DNA of 64,000 bases from Streptomyces sp. PCS3-D2 (GCF_000612545.2 NZ_CP097800.1:434001-498000); one strand, 5' to 3'. Shown: positions 53,957-63,376, counted from the stretch's first letter. Notes: generated by a model from the sequence alone, not told the origin. Translations and numbers: made by a program.

Positions 53957-56900
53957 TCACACCGCGGCGCTCGCCGCCACCTCCTCGGCCAGCACGGCGA
54001 CCGCCCGGCGGATGTCGTCCCGGCGGTGTTCGGACGTGAGGAAGAACCGCAGCCTCGCCTGTCCCTCCTCCACGGCGGGATGGAAGATCGGATCGGCGAT
54101 GACCCCGCGGGCGAACAGCTGGTCCGCGACGTGCAGGGTCCGCGCCGAGCCGCCGAGGACGACCGGGACGATGGGGGTGTCCGCGCTGGCGCCGGTCGGC
54201 AGGCCGGCCGCCGCGGCCAGTCCGAGGAACAGCTCGGCGTTCGCCCTCAGGGTGCGCACCCGGTGCGGTTCCGCGGCGATCAACTCGAGGGCGGCCAGTG
54301 CGGCGGCCGCGTTCGCCGGGGTCAGGCCCACGCTGTAGACGAAGCCCGGAAGGGTGTGCCGCAGCCAGCGGACCATACGGGCCGATCCACCCAGGTAACC
54401 GCCGCAACTGGCCAAGGACTTGGAGAGGGTGCCCATCCACACGTCCACGTCGGAGCGGTCCGCGCCGAAGAACTCGCCCACGCCGCGGCCGCGCTCGCCG
54501 ACGGTGCCCATGCTGTGCGCCTCGTCGACCATCAGCAGGGCGCCGTAGCGCTTCTTCAGCTCGATGAACGCGGGCAGGTCCGCCAGGTCGCCGTCCATGC
54601 TGTAGGCACCCTCCACCACGATCAGCACCCGTCGGAAACGGGACCGGTTGACTCTCAGGAGGTGTTCCAGGTCGCCGCGGTCGTTGTGGGCGAAGGGTCT
54701 GCGCGCCGCCCCGGACAGGGCGCATCCCTGGAGGATGCTGTCGTGGGCCAGCGCGTCATGCAGGACGAGGTCCCCGGCCCCGACGAGGTGCCCGATCGCG
54801 GTGACGTTGGTGGCATGGCCGCTGACCAGGGTGAGGCAGTCCCCGACGCCGAGGAAGGCGGCCAGGGAGCGTTCGAGACGGACCGTCAGCTCCCGTTCAC
54901 CCGAGAGCGGACGGCTCGCGGAGACGGAGGTCCCGTACCGTTCCACGGCCCGGTGCGCGGCTTCGTTGACCGCCGGATGGCCCGACATCCCCAGGTAGTT
55001 GTAGGAGCCGAAGGAGAGGTACGAGCGGTCGCCGATCACCGTGGTGTCGCGGACGGTGCCCTCGTGGACGCGGAAGTACGGGAAGCCGGACCCGCCGGCG
55101 GTGACCGAGGCCAGGCGCTCCTCGAAGAGGGAGACCTCCGGGAAGTCGTCGACAGTGGTGGAATCTCGGCGCCACTCGGCCGGCCGCGCCTCGCGGGAGG
55201 GGCCGCCGGAAGCCGCCGGCCGGGCGCGGCCCGGATCGATCAGCGCGATCAGGGCACCGACGGTGAGTTCGGGCGCGAACAGGTCCTCGGTGCGGAATCC
55301 GGGCGCGCGCCTGGCGATGTTGACCGCCAGTTCCTGGAGCATGAGGGAGTCGAACCCGAGGCCGGCCACCAGCGCCATGTCCTCGCCGAGGTCCTCGCGG
55401 GGGAACACCCCGGTCCGCGACACCTCCTCGAACACGATGGACACGGCGTCCTCGCGGGGCGCGGGGGACGGAGCCGGCGCCCGGGACGGCGCCGCCACGG
55501 CCGGCTCGGCGGCCGCGCCCACCGCCGGCGGGGACCCGGCAGGCTCCGCCGGGGTGTCCAGCGCGCGCGCCGCGTCGTCCACGACCCAGTGGCGGCGGGG
55601 TGCGAGCGGACTGGGAGGCAGGGTGCACGGGGGTGTGCGCCGGGCCGCGGAGGCTTCGGCGGGCATCGGCGCGGGCCCGGGCTCCACAGCGCGTCCGGCC
55701 TCCAGCGCCGCGGCCTCCGCGATCAGGCGGGCGGCGGCATCGGCGGGGTCCCGGGCCGACAGCGCGAGGTGCTCCTGCAGGGGTGCCCGCCGGGCCAGGG
55801 TGTCCGCGACCTGGGCCAGCGGCGGCCGGTCCTCGGTGAGCGACCTCGCCACGTCCCTGGCGTACCGGGCCAGTCCGGCCCGGTCGCGCGCGGTGAGGAC
55901 CAGTTCGCGGGGCCCCTCGGGTGGCACCGGGCGGACCGCCGGCCCAGCGTGCTCCTCCAGAACCAGGTGGACGCCGGTGCCGCCGAAGCCGAAGGCGCTC
56001 ACCCCGGCCCGGCGGGGCAGGTCGCTCCCGGGCCACGCGACCGGTGCCGTCGCGACGGTCAGTCGAGCGTCGTCGAGGACGGTGGTGTCGGCGAGGGCGA
56101 AGTCCGGCTGCGGCGGGATCACCCCCCGCTGCACGGCCAGGACCGACTTGATCAGTCCGGCCAGGCCCGCCGAGTTGAGCGAGTGCCCGACGACCGCCTT
56201 CACCGCGCCGAGGTGGGCGGGGGCCGCGGCCTCACCGCGCAGTTCGCGCAGGACCGCGAGTTCGACGGGGTCCCCGACGGTCGTCCCGGTGCCGTGCGCC
56301 TCCAGGTAGCCCACCTCGCCCGGGGGCAGGCCCGCGTCGCGGTAGGCCCGGCGCAGGGCCCTGAGCTGGCCGCCCGCCTGCGGGTGCATGCCGCCCTGGA
56401 CGGTCCCGTCGTTGGCCGTCCCCACACCGCGGATCACCGCGTAGACCCGGTCGCCGGCCGACAGGGCGTCGGCCAGTGGCCGCAGCACCAGCACCCCGGC
56501 GCCCTCCCCGAGGACGAATCCGTCGGCGTCGGTACCGAAGGGCAGGCATCTGCCGCTGCGCGAGATGGCACCGATCCGACACAGTCCCACCAGCAGGTCC
56601 GGGGTGAGGACCAGCTGGGCGCCACCTGCGATCGCGATGCGGGACCGGCCCGCGCGCAGCGCGTGGACCGCGTTGGCGACGGCCATGAGCCCGCCGGAGC
56701 AGGCGGCGTCCAGGGCGTAGCTCTCGCCGTGCAGGTCGAAGACCGAGCTGATCGTGTTGGGCCCCATGTTGAGGAGGAGCCCAGCCACGGAGGTGCCGTG
56801 CAGACCTTGGACGGCGCGTACGGCCTCCGTCCCGGAGTCCGTCGCCCTCGCCCCGAACTCACCTCCGGCCAGCTGGCGCATCCGTATCCGCATGGTGCTC

Positions 56901-57328
56901 AGCTCGCGGTAGCCGCTCTCGGTGAGGGCGGTGATCACCGAGGTCTCTTCGCGGTCGAAGCCGTCGGCCTCCCAGCCCGCGTCCTGGACCGCCTCACGGG
57001 TCAGGTCGATCAGCAGCCGGTGCTGGGGATCCATCGCCGCGGCCCGGCGCGGCGGGATGCCGTAGTGCGCCGCGTCGAAGTGGCCCACGTCCGGCAGCAC
57101 GGCCATGGTGTCGGTGTAGGTGGACGACGTGTCGCGGAAGTCGCCGCTGAGAAAGGCCGCACTGCGCCAGCGCGTGTCGGGGATGGTGGAGAACTGCGGT
57201 CGCGGGTCCGTCAGCAGCCGCCAGTACTCGTTCAGGTTCCGGGCTCCCGGGAACCGGCAGGCCATTCCCACGACTGCTATCGCCGCGTGCCCCTCCCCCG
57301 GGCTCCGCGCCCCCGTCACGGAGGTCAT
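53957..57328 (-). CDS. KS-ACP-alpha-oxoamine synthase fusion megaenzyme
   Basis: A 1123-residue single protein. Ketosynthase about 14-460: Cys210 in DAACSGG, His345 in EAHGTGT and His382 in VGHSLNSAG. A Pro/Ala-rich linker leads to an acyl carrier protein (about 625-700, Ser661 in GFDSL). The C-terminal about 390 residues are a PLP alpha-oxoamine synthase: DEAH at 935-938 and PLP-Lys970 in TLSKSLA. There is no acyltransferase domain, so extender loading must be in trans. The AOS would join the ACP-bound acyl chain to an amino acid with loss of CO2. The ATG at 57328 overlaps the SDR stop by 4 bp. Confidence 0.88.
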   Translation of the reverse strand: MTSVTGARSPGEGHAAIAVVGMACRFPGARNLNEYWRLLTDPRPQFSTIPDTRWRSAAFLSGDFRDTSSTYTDTMAVLPDVGHFDAAHYGIPPRRAAAMDPQHRLLIDLTREAVQDAGWEADGFDREETSVITALTESGYRELSTMRIRMRQLAGGEFGARATDSGTEAVRAVQGLHGTSVAGLLLNMGPNTISSVFDLHGESYALDAACSGGLMAVANAVHALRAGRSRIAIAGGAQLVLTPDLLVGLCRIGAISRSGRCLPFGTDADGFVLGEGAGVLVLRPLADALSAGDRVYAVIRGVGTANDGTVQGGMHPQAGGQLRALRRAYRDAGLPPGEVGYLEAHGTGTTVGDPVELAVLRELRGEAAAPAHLGAVKAVVGHSLNSAGLAGLIKSVLAVQRGVIPPQPDFALADTTVLDDARLTVATAPVAWPGSDLPRRAGVSAFGFGGTGVHLVLEEHAGPAVRPVPPEGPRELVLTARDRAGLARYARDVARSLTEDRPPLAQVADTLARRAPLQEHLALSARDPADAAARLIAEAAALEAGRAVEPGPAPMPAEASAARRTPPCTLPPSPLAPRRHWVVDDAARALDTPAEPAGSPPAVGAAAEPAVAAPSRAPAPSPAPREDAVSIVFEEVSRTGVFPREDLGEDMALVAGLGFDSLMLQELAVNIARRAPGFRTEDLFAPELTVGALIALIDPGRARPAASGGPSREARPAEWRRDSTTVDDFPEVSLFEERLASVTAGGSGFPYFRVHEGTVRDTTVIGDRSYLSFGSYNYLGMSGHPAVNEAAHRAVERYGTSVSASRPLSGERELTVRLERSLAAFLGVGDCLTLVSGHATNVTAIGHLVGAGDLVLHDALAHDSILQGCALSGAARRPFAHNDRGDLEHLLRVNRSRFRRVLIVVEGAYSMDGDLADLPAFIELKKRYGALLMVDEAHSMGTVGERGRGVGEFFGADRSDVDVWMGTLSKSLASCGGYLGGSARMVRWLRHTLPGFVYSVGLTPANAAAALAALELIAAEPHRVRTLRANAELFLGLAAAAGLPTGASADTPIVPVVLGGSARTLHVADQLFARGVIADPIFHPAVEEGQARLRFFLTSEHRRDDIRRAVAVLAEEVAASAAV

Positions 57329-58263
57329 CGGGCGGCCGATCGCGCACGCCACCAGTCGACGGTGGCCGTGACCTGTTCGGCGACGGGGGTGGCCCGCACC
57401 GCGAAAGCCTCCTCGTAGGCAGTCGCATCAACCACGAAGGGGCGGTCGAACTGGTAGCGGATCTCTCCCAGTTCACGCATGAGCGGCGAGAAGAGCCCCG
57501 CAAGCGACAGTGCGGCCGACGGGATCCTGCGCACCACCGCCGGCCCGCTCCCCGACTCCGCGGCGAGCCGGTCGGCCATCTCCCGTACGGACCGGGGAGG
57601 TTCGGTGGGAATGTGCCAGGGACGCCCCCAGGCCCGCTCCTCGCCCGCGACCTCGGCCATCGCCGCGGCCACGTCGGGAAGGTAGGTCCAGCTGTGCGGG
57701 GCGTCCGGATCTCCCAGCGTGGCGACCGGCTTGCCGCGCAGCAGCGCCGGTACGACCCGTCCGGCGAGGTGGCCCCCGGTGGTGACGCCCGGGCCGAAGA
57801 AGTCGCTGGCCCGCACCTCGACCGCCCTGATGCGGCCCTGCTCGTGCAGGGTCCGCACCTGTTCCCACGCGGCGGCGCGGACCCGGCCCTTGGGGCCGGT
57901 CGCGGCGAGCGGGAGTTCCTCGGTCAGGGGGCCGTCCACCGGCCCGTAGCCGTAGAGGTTGCCCAGCATGACCAGGACGGCACCGGTGGCCTCGGCCGCG
58001 GCGCAGACCGACGCGACGAGCGGCGGCCATGCGCGCACCCAGCGGTGGTAGGGGGGTGCGGCGCAGTGGTGGATCGCCGTCGCGCCCCGTGCGGCGGCGA
58101 TCAGCCGCTCCCGGTCCGCCGCGTCGAACGCGACGTGTTCGAGCCCCGGTTCCGGGCTTCTGCCCGACCTGGTGACGACGCGTACGGAATGTCCCTGCTC
58201 TGCCAGCAAACGGGCGGTGGCGGCGCCTGCGGGTCCGAAACCCACGACCACATGAAGACTCAC
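57325..58263 (-). CDS. NAD(P)-dependent epimerase/dehydrogenase-like protein
   Basis: A 312-residue atypical SDR with the N-terminal dinucleotide motif GFGPAG. It resembles NAD-dependent epimerase/dehydratase proteins; the classical Tyr-x3-Lys pair is not evident, so catalysis is uncertain. The GTG at 58263 gives the complete Rossmann start. Its stop overlaps the start of the KS-ACP-AOS gene (ATGA), so the two are translationally coupled. It could reduce the aminoketone made by that enzyme; this is inference. Confidence 0.72.
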   Translation of the reverse strand: MSLHVVVGFGPAGAATARLLAEQGHSVRVVTRSGRSPEPGLEHVAFDAADRERLIAAARGATAIHHCAAPPYHRWVRAWPPLVASVCAAAEATGAVLVMLGNLYGYGPVDGPLTEELPLAATGPKGRVRAAAWEQVRTLHEQGRIRAVEVRASDFFGPGVTTGGHLAGRVVPALLRGKPVATLGDPDAPHSWTYLPDVAAAMAEVAGEERAWGRPWHIPTEPPRSVREMADRLAAESGSGPAVVRRIPSAALSLAGLFSPLMRELGEIRYQFDRPFVVDATAYEEAFAVRATPVAEQVTATVDWWRARSAAR

Positions 58264-58437
58264 GCGCGCACCCTAGCGCGAGTCCGGATCGATCTCTTCC
58301 GAGTTTGGCCGGTACCGGACGGTCCCGGACCGGGACGGGCCCGGAACAGGTACGGGATCGGCAAGGCGCCGCTGCGGGCCCGGACCGACGGCGCCCGGGA
58401 TCCGCCGGACGCGGTTGGCCAGGACCCGACCCGTCGT

Positions 58438-58468
58438 GCCGGGCCGGACCCGTCGTCACGGGCCCGGC
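58438..58468. terminator. Weak hairpin after methyltransferase gene
   Basis: GCCGGGCC (58438-58445) pairs with GGCCCGGC (58461-58468) across a 15-nt loop, in the 220 bp between the methyltransferase stop and the SDR start. It is the only candidate stop signal between the terpene operon and the SDR/KS operon, so read-through is possible. Confidence 0.35.
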
Positions 58469-58483
58469 CGTCCCCGTTCGGCG

Positions 58484-59380
58484 TCAGACGCGATCGGCGG
58501 CGATCAGCACGTACTGGAAGGAGCCGTCCCTGTAGGAGTTGATGAACGCCTCCTCGATGCCCGTGACCAGAGACGACGTGGCGCGCAGCTCCCAGTACGG
58601 CAGGGTCTCGGGGGTCAGGTCGATCACGACTTGCGGCACGAGACGGTTGTCGGCCATGGCCCGCATGTACTCACGGCGGGAGTGGATGTTGCACTCGAAG
58701 TGGGCATTGATCTGGGAGACCCACTTCGAGGGCTGGCCGTAACGCGGGTTCCAGCAACCGGTGATGGTCACGTAGCGGCCGCCGACCGCGAGGACGCGGG
58801 AGTGCTCGGCGAACAGGTCGTGCAGGTCGACGTACATGCTGGACTCGTTGTTCCAGGAGGCGGCGGCCTGTCCCGTCTCGAACGGCGTGTTGAGCATGTT
58901 GCAGACGCGGGCGTGGACGGAGTCCTCGATACCCAGCTCGCGGGCGCGCTGGTTGGCGAAGTCGGCCTGCTTGGCCGACAGGGTGACGCCCTCGACCTTG
59001 CATCCGAAACGCTGGTGGGCCATGACCATCGAACCGCCGCGGCCGCAGCCGGCGTCCACGAGCGTGTCGTCGCGGCCGATGGCGCCCAGGTGGTTCAGCA
59101 GGACGTCCGCCTGCGCGGACTCCAGGCGGTGGAGCTCGGCGATCAGCTTCTTCTCGTATGCGCTGTCGCCGGAGTCCCCGAGGGCCGCGTGGTCGATGTC
59201 ACCGATGCCGTAGTGGTGGTGGTAGAGACCGTCGACATCTCCGAGGCGGAGGTTCACCGGCCGCGCCTCGTGGTCCCAGTAGCGGGCGATGTCGCCCTGG
59301 TAGGGCGTCGCCGGGGAGGGAATGAAGGCGGACGTGGGGGCTGCAACGGTGAAATCGGTGCTAGTCACAGAGGGATCCAT
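58484..59380 (-). CDS. Geranyl diphosphate 2-C-methyltransferase
   Basis: A 298-residue SAM-dependent C-methyltransferase. The SAM-binding motif VDAGCGRGGS and the family-specific text YWDHEARPVNLRLGDVDGLYHHHYGIG and NPRYGQPSKWVSQINAHFEC match GPP methyltransferases that make 2-methyl-GPP, the substrate for 2-MIB synthase. The ATG at 59380 lies 2 bp after the MIB synthase stop, where its own ribosome site is poor; GTG 59368 is an alternative. Close coupling to the cyclase gene is expected. Confidence 0.9.
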   Translation of the reverse strand: MDPSVTSTDFTVAAPTSAFIPSPATPYQGDIARYWDHEARPVNLRLGDVDGLYHHHYGIGDIDHAALGDSGDSAYEKKLIAELHRLESAQADVLLNHLGAIGRDDTLVDAGCGRGGSMVMAHQRFGCKVEGVTLSAKQADFANQRARELGIEDSVHARVCNMLNTPFETGQAAASWNNESSMYVDLHDLFAEHSRVLAVGGRYVTITGCWNPRYGQPSKWVSQINAHFECNIHSRREYMRAMADNRLVPQVVIDLTPETLPYWELRATSSLVTGIEEAFINSYRDGSFQYVLIAADRV

Positions 59381-59382
59381 CC

Positions 59383-60774
59383 TTACCAGAAATCGGGCAG
59401 GCTGTAGCGGTAGGTGTTGGTCTGGTGCCAGTAGTGGTTGCCGTCGACCCAGGCGGCCACGCCCCGCAGGAAGCGCAGCATGCGTGGATCGGGGCAGGAG
59501 GCGGCCAGTTCCGCGGCCGCGGCTTCGAAGGCGTGCATGAGGTCGTTGTGGACCTCCACCGCCTTCAGGTAGGCCTCCTTGTCGGACAGGCCCTCCCGTG
59601 CCGCGATGACCACCGGCAGGTTCAGGTGCAGGCCGGGGCTTTCGAGTTCCTTGGTGTAGGAGTACAGGTCGTTGGCGAGGGTGGTGGCGTTGCCGGCGAG
59701 CGCGATCACCCGCTGCGTGGCGGGCATGGCGTGGAGATCGGCCGGGAGTTCGTAGCCGCCCACGGTGTCGGTGATGGTGGGACAGGGGCGGAAGTTGTTG
59801 AACTGGCGCATCGCCAGGTACTCGGACACCTCGGGGACGTACTTCGTCTCGGCCCATGCGGCCTCGGCGAGGTACCCCAGGTGCAGCCGGGCCATGTCGT
59901 GCCGGTACCGGTCGGCCTGCGACGGGGTCGCCGCCCGGGTGAAGTACTCCATGGCCGAGCGGTAGGAGCGCCGCGGGGCGTCCGAGAGGAGTGACTGCGC
60001 CCAGGCCGGCTGGTACTCCGCGGTCGTGTGGACCGGGTCCAGAGCGGTGTGCGCCAGCAGAAGCCTTCCTCCTAGTCCGACGGGCGATCCACCGTGGTCC
60101 TCGCAGTAGCAGTCGTCGACCACGTTCTCGGCGACCATCAGCCGGGTGGCGATCATGAGGTGGTCGACGGTCGGGGCGTCCGGGTGGCAGGCGACCATGT
60201 AACGGCCCACGGAGAAGCCGTCGAACTGGTCCTCCCACTCCGGCGGGTAGGCCTCGACCTCGTCCACGGCCCAGCGCTTGATCCGGCGGCTGACCTCCTC
60301 GACCCGGACGGGGTCGGGTTCCGGGACCTGGTGGTGGTAGAGGCCGGGGACCGGCCTGCCCTCCGCGGCGGGCCGCGGAGCGGGCACGTCGGCCACCGCA
60401 GGCGGGCTGGCGGTCGGTGCCGGGCGCGGCGTGAAGAACAGCCCCGCCGTACCCACACCGCTGGGACCGCGCATGATCCGCTCCAGGGCGGGGTTCGGTG
60501 TTGCCGGCGCGGCGGCGGCCTCCCGCACCGGCGCGGCGACCAGGTCGCCCCCGGGTCCTTCAGTGGTTCCTTCGCCGGGTACGGGCAACGGCCCGGGAAC
60601 GGCAACGGGGTGGGAAGGCCGGGTCGCCGGCCCGAAGGGCAGCGGCGGCCCGGTCGGCAGCGCGGGCTTGCCTCCGGTGACGGGGTCGGCGCCCCGGCCG
60701 TGACCGTGGGTTCCGAAGCGGGCCGCGGCGGCAGGCAGGCTCGACTGCGCAGGGGAAGGCCCGGGAACGGGCAT
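59383..60774 (-). CDS. 2-Methylisoborneol synthase (terpene cyclase, encapsulin cargo)
   Basis: A 463-residue class I terpene cyclase. The Asp-rich motif DDCYCED (220-226) and NSE-type NDLYSYTKE (368-376) are those of 2-MIB synthases. Residues 1 to about 148 are Pro/Ala/Gly-rich and disordered; in the family this extension holds the segments that load the enzyme into the family 2B encapsulin shell, and the conserved-looking ERIMRGPSGVGTAGLFFTPR lies at about 98-117. The ATG at 60774 has AGGAG 6 bp upstream. It follows the shell gene with a hairpin between. Confidence 0.92.
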   Translation of the reverse strand: MPVPGPSPAQSSLPAAAARFGTHGHGRGADPVTGGKPALPTGPPLPFGPATRPSHPVAVPGPLPVPGEGTTEGPGGDLVAAPVREAAAAPATPNPALERIMRGPSGVGTAGLFFTPRPAPTASPPAVADVPAPRPAAEGRPVPGLYHHQVPEPDPVRVEEVSRRIKRWAVDEVEAYPPEWEDQFDGFSVGRYMVACHPDAPTVDHLMIATRLMVAENVVDDCYCEDHGGSPVGLGGRLLLAHTALDPVHTTAEYQPAWAQSLLSDAPRRSYRSAMEYFTRAATPSQADRYRHDMARLHLGYLAEAAWAETKYVPEVSEYLAMRQFNNFRPCPTITDTVGGYELPADLHAMPATQRVIALAGNATTLANDLYSYTKELESPGLHLNLPVVIAAREGLSDKEAYLKAVEVHNDLMHAFEAAAAELAASCPDPRMLRFLRGVAAWVDGNHYWHQTNTYRYSLPDFW

Positions 60775-60808
60775 CCGTGGCTCCTAGGTGATGGGGGTGG
60801 GCGGTGCG

Positions 60809-60847
60809 GGACCCTCCCGGGCACGGTCGGCCGGCCCGGGAGGGTCC
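60809..60847. terminator. Hairpin between encapsulin and MIB synthase genes
   Basis: Perfect 14-bp stem GGACCCTCCCGGGC (60809-60822) with its complement (60834-60847), 11-nt loop, inside the 94-bp intercistronic gap. As an attenuator or RNA-stability element it could raise shell over cargo expression. The effect is inferred. Confidence 0.55.
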
Positions 60848-60868
60848 GGGCTGCTGGCGGCCGGGCCG

Positions 60869-62281
60869 TCAGTCGCGCCGGCGGCCGATCTGGACGTTTT
60901 CCATCACCCCGAGCGCGTCGGGCACCAGGATGGCGGCGGAGTAGTAGGTGGTGACCAGGTACGAGATGATCGCCTGCTCGCTGATGCCCATGAAGCGCAC
61001 GGACAGGCCCGGCTCGTACTCCTCCGGAAGTCCGGTCTGGTGCAGGCCGATGACGCCCTGGTTGTCCTCGCCCGTGCGCATGGCGAGGATGGAGCTGGTG
61101 TTCTCCTTGCTGATGGGGATCTTGCTGCACGGGAGGATCGGTACCCCGCGCCAGGCCGGAACCTGCTGGCCGCCGAGGTCGACGTGGTCCGGGTAGAGAC
61201 CGCGGGCGTTGAACTCCCGCCCGATCGCCGCGATGGTCCGGGGGTGGGCGAAGAAGAACTTGGTGCCGCGGCGGCGGCAGAGCAGTTCGTCCATGTCGTC
61301 CGGGGTGGGCGGCCCGGAGTGGGTCTGGATGCGCTGCTTGAAGTCGGCGTTGTGCAGGAGCCCGAACTCCCGGTTGTTGACGAGTTCGTGCTCCTGGCGC
61401 TCGCGCAGCGCCTCGATGGTGAGTCGGAGCTGCTCCTCGGTCTGGTTGTGCGGGCCGTTGTAGAGGTCGGCGACACGCGTGTGGACCCGGAGCACGGTCT
61501 GGGCGATGGAGAGTTCGTACTCGCGCGGCTTGAGTTCGTAGTCGACGAAGGTGCCGGGGAGCGCGGCTTCGCCGGTGTGGCCGGCGGACATCGCGATCTC
61601 GGCCTCGCCGTGCTTGTTCTGCCGCTGGTGCGGGAGCGAGCCGAACCGCTCGACGTGGGCCCGGAGGTTCGGTGCCGCGTCGAGGACGGCGCCAAAGTCG
61701 GCGCGGGAGAGGGTGAGCAGGGTGCCGGAGGTCTCGGCGGTGGCCGTGTAGTCGGCCGTCGCGTCCGCGTCCAGCAGCGCGTTCTCACCGAAACGGTCGC
61801 CGTCAGCCAGTACCGAGACGGCGATGGCGTCGCCGTACTTGCCGACCGAGGTCTGGCTGACGCGGCCGTGGGCGATCAGGTGGATCCGGTCGGCGACGGC
61901 CCCGCGCTCGATCAGCACCTCGCCGGCGCGGAAGTCACGCTGGACGCACCGGTCGGCGAGCGTGACCAGCACCTGCTCGTCCTCGAAGCCGCGCAGCATG
62001 GCGAGTTCGCCGAGTTCGCGCGGGATCACCCGGACGTCCGCCCCGTCCTGGACGAACTCGATGCGGCCGTCGCCGACGGTGTAGGTGAGGCGGCGGTTGA
62101 CACGGTAGGTGCCGCCCTTGGTCTCCACCCAGGGGAGCGTCTTCAGGAGCCACCTGGAGGTGATCTCCTGCATCTGCGGGGCGGACTTGGTCGTGGTGGC
62201 AAGGTTGCGGGCGGCCGCCGTGCCCAGACTGGTCTGCCGGATCGGCTCCAGCTGCGCCTCTGGGCTGGTGTCCACGGTCAT
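60869..62281 (-). CDS. Family 2B encapsulin shell protein with cyclic-nucleotide-binding-like domain
   Basis: A 470-residue protein of the family 2B encapsulins (SrpI-related). HK97-type coat regions flank a cyclic-nucleotide-binding-like domain (about 85-215), recognisable by [17 protein letters not shown] and [10 protein letters not shown]. The canonical phosphate-binding Arg after the FGE motif is not seen ([10 protein letters not shown]), so cyclic nucleotide binding is doubtful. The late part [38 protein letters not shown] is typical of the family. It should assemble a shell around MIB synthase. RBS AAGGAGAG precedes the ATG. Confidence 0.88.
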   Translation of the reverse strand: MTVDTSPEAQLEPIRQTSLGTAAARNLATTTKSAPQMQEITSRWLLKTLPWVETKGGTYRVNRRLTYTVGDGRIEFVQDGADVRVIPRELGELAMLRGFEDEQVLVTLADRCVQRDFRAGEVLIERGAVADRIHLIAHGRVSQTSVGKYGDAIAVSVLADGDRFGENALLDADATADYTATAETSGTLLTLSRADFGAVLDAAPNLRAHVERFGSLPHQRQNKHGEAEIAMSAGHTGEAALPGTFVDYELKPREYELSIAQTVLRVHTRVADLYNGPHNQTEEQLRLTIEALRERQEHELVNNREFGLLHNADFKQRIQTHSGPPTPDDMDELLCRRRGTKFFFAHPRTIAAIGREFNARGLYPDHVDLGGQQVPAWRGVPILPCSKIPISKENTSSILAMRTGEDNQGVIGLHQTGLPEEYEPGLSVRFMGISEQAIISYLVTTYYSAAILVPDALGVMENVQIGRRRD

Positions 62282-62706
62282 CGCGCAGGGCTCTCCTTCG
62301 TGCGGGCGGTGATCGGCGCACGCGTGTGCACGTCACCATTGAAAGAAGAAAAATAGGGTGAATACCCGGGCAATCCCTCTAGATCCGCAAGCACACTAAC
62401 GGCCCATGGAGCGGATGCCCCATGGAGGGACGGGGGGATTACCTCGATTCGGTGATCTTGAGCCGCGCCGTGTTTGATCAATGCCTCAGCGGTTCCGGAC
62501 ACGTGCGCCGTGCACTTTCCGCCAAGAACACGGCGGAATGTCAACTTCCTCATCAGTCATGCCGGTTGTCCGGCCGGCCGAACGGCATACGGGCGTCCTC
62601 CCCGCCCCGGGTACGCTCCCCGGCCGGGCGGCGGACCCCCGCGGACGGCCCCCGCGGAGGGGCGGAAAGGTGACCGCAGCGCGGGTCGTGCGGTACGAAG
62701 ATTCCT
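62282..62706. promoter_or_regulatory. Divergent promoter region of encapsulin operon and thpR
   Basis: 425 bp. The encapsulin-proximal part (62330-62365) is strikingly AT-rich for this genome. TTTCCGCC-N8-GGCGGAA (62517-62538) is a 7+7 palindrome upstream, a candidate operator. A minus-strand frame (62278-62553) is open and even overlaps the encapsulin start by 4 bp, but its codon use is unlike Streptomyces coding DNA, so I treat it as non-coding leader. Confidence 0.45.
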
Positions 62707-63309
62707 GTGAAGGAACAGATCCGGCCCTCGACCGTGCGCGTGTTCATCGCGCTCGCCCCGCCCGACGACGCCAAAGAGGAGCTCGCGCGGGCGCTGCGGC
62801 CCGCCTACGCGGCGTACCCGGGCCTGCGGTGGAACCGCATCGAGGACTGGCACATCACCCTGGCGTTCCTCGGCGAGCTCCCGGTGGGAACCGTGCCGCT
62901 GCTGCGGCCCCCGCTCGCGCAGCTGGCCGCGACCCGCCAAGGCCTCGACCTGGCGCTGAGCGGTGGCGGACACTTCGACGAGCGGGTCCTGTGGAGCGGG
63001 GTCGGCGGGGACGTCGAAGGCCTGCAGGTACTGGCCTCCGAGGTGCGCGCCGTGGTCAGGGCATGCGGTGTCCCCTTCGAGGACCGGCCGCTGCGCCCCC
63101 ATCTCACACTGGCCCGGACCCGCCGCAACGATCCCGCGTGCGTGGTGGAGGCCGCCGCCGGACTGGCCGCGTTCTCCGGTCGCCGGTGGCGGACCGCACG
63201 CCTGCACCTGGTCGGCAGCAACATCGGCCGCGGCCCGGGCCCGATCCACTACCGCGACATCGAGGCCTGGAGCTTCCACCACGGCGACCGAGGCCGCGCC
63301 GGAACGTGA
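62707..63309 (+). CDS. thpR: RNA 2',3'-cyclic phosphodiesterase
   Basis: A 200-residue 2H phosphoesterase. Both His-x-Thr motifs are present: HIT at 49-51 (DWHITLAFLG) and HLT at 132-134 (RPHLTLARTR). The length and layout match bacterial ThpR/LigT, which opens 2',3'-cyclic phosphates on RNA. The GTG at 62707 starts the family sequence. Single gene. Confidence 0.9.
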   Translation: MKEQIRPSTVRVFIALAPPDDAKEELARALRPAYAAYPGLRWNRIEDWHITLAFLGELPVGTVPLLRPPLAQLAATRQGLDLALSGGGHFDERVLWSGVGGDVEGLQVLASEVRAVVRACGVPFEDRPLRPHLTLARTRRNDPACVVEAAAGLAAFSGRRWRTARLHLVGSNIGRGPGPIHYRDIEAWSFHHGDRGRAGT

Positions 63310-63376
63310 TGCGGCCCCGCGGGGGTGCCCCTCTCCCGCGGCGTCGTCACCGCCCACCTCCAGCGCCATCCAGCCG

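Noticed and set aside
62278-62553. Small upstream gene overlapping the encapsulin start (ATGA)
   Set aside because: Coding-like overlap exists, but codons are AT-rich at third positions and the sequence coincides with the promoter/leader; more likely chance.
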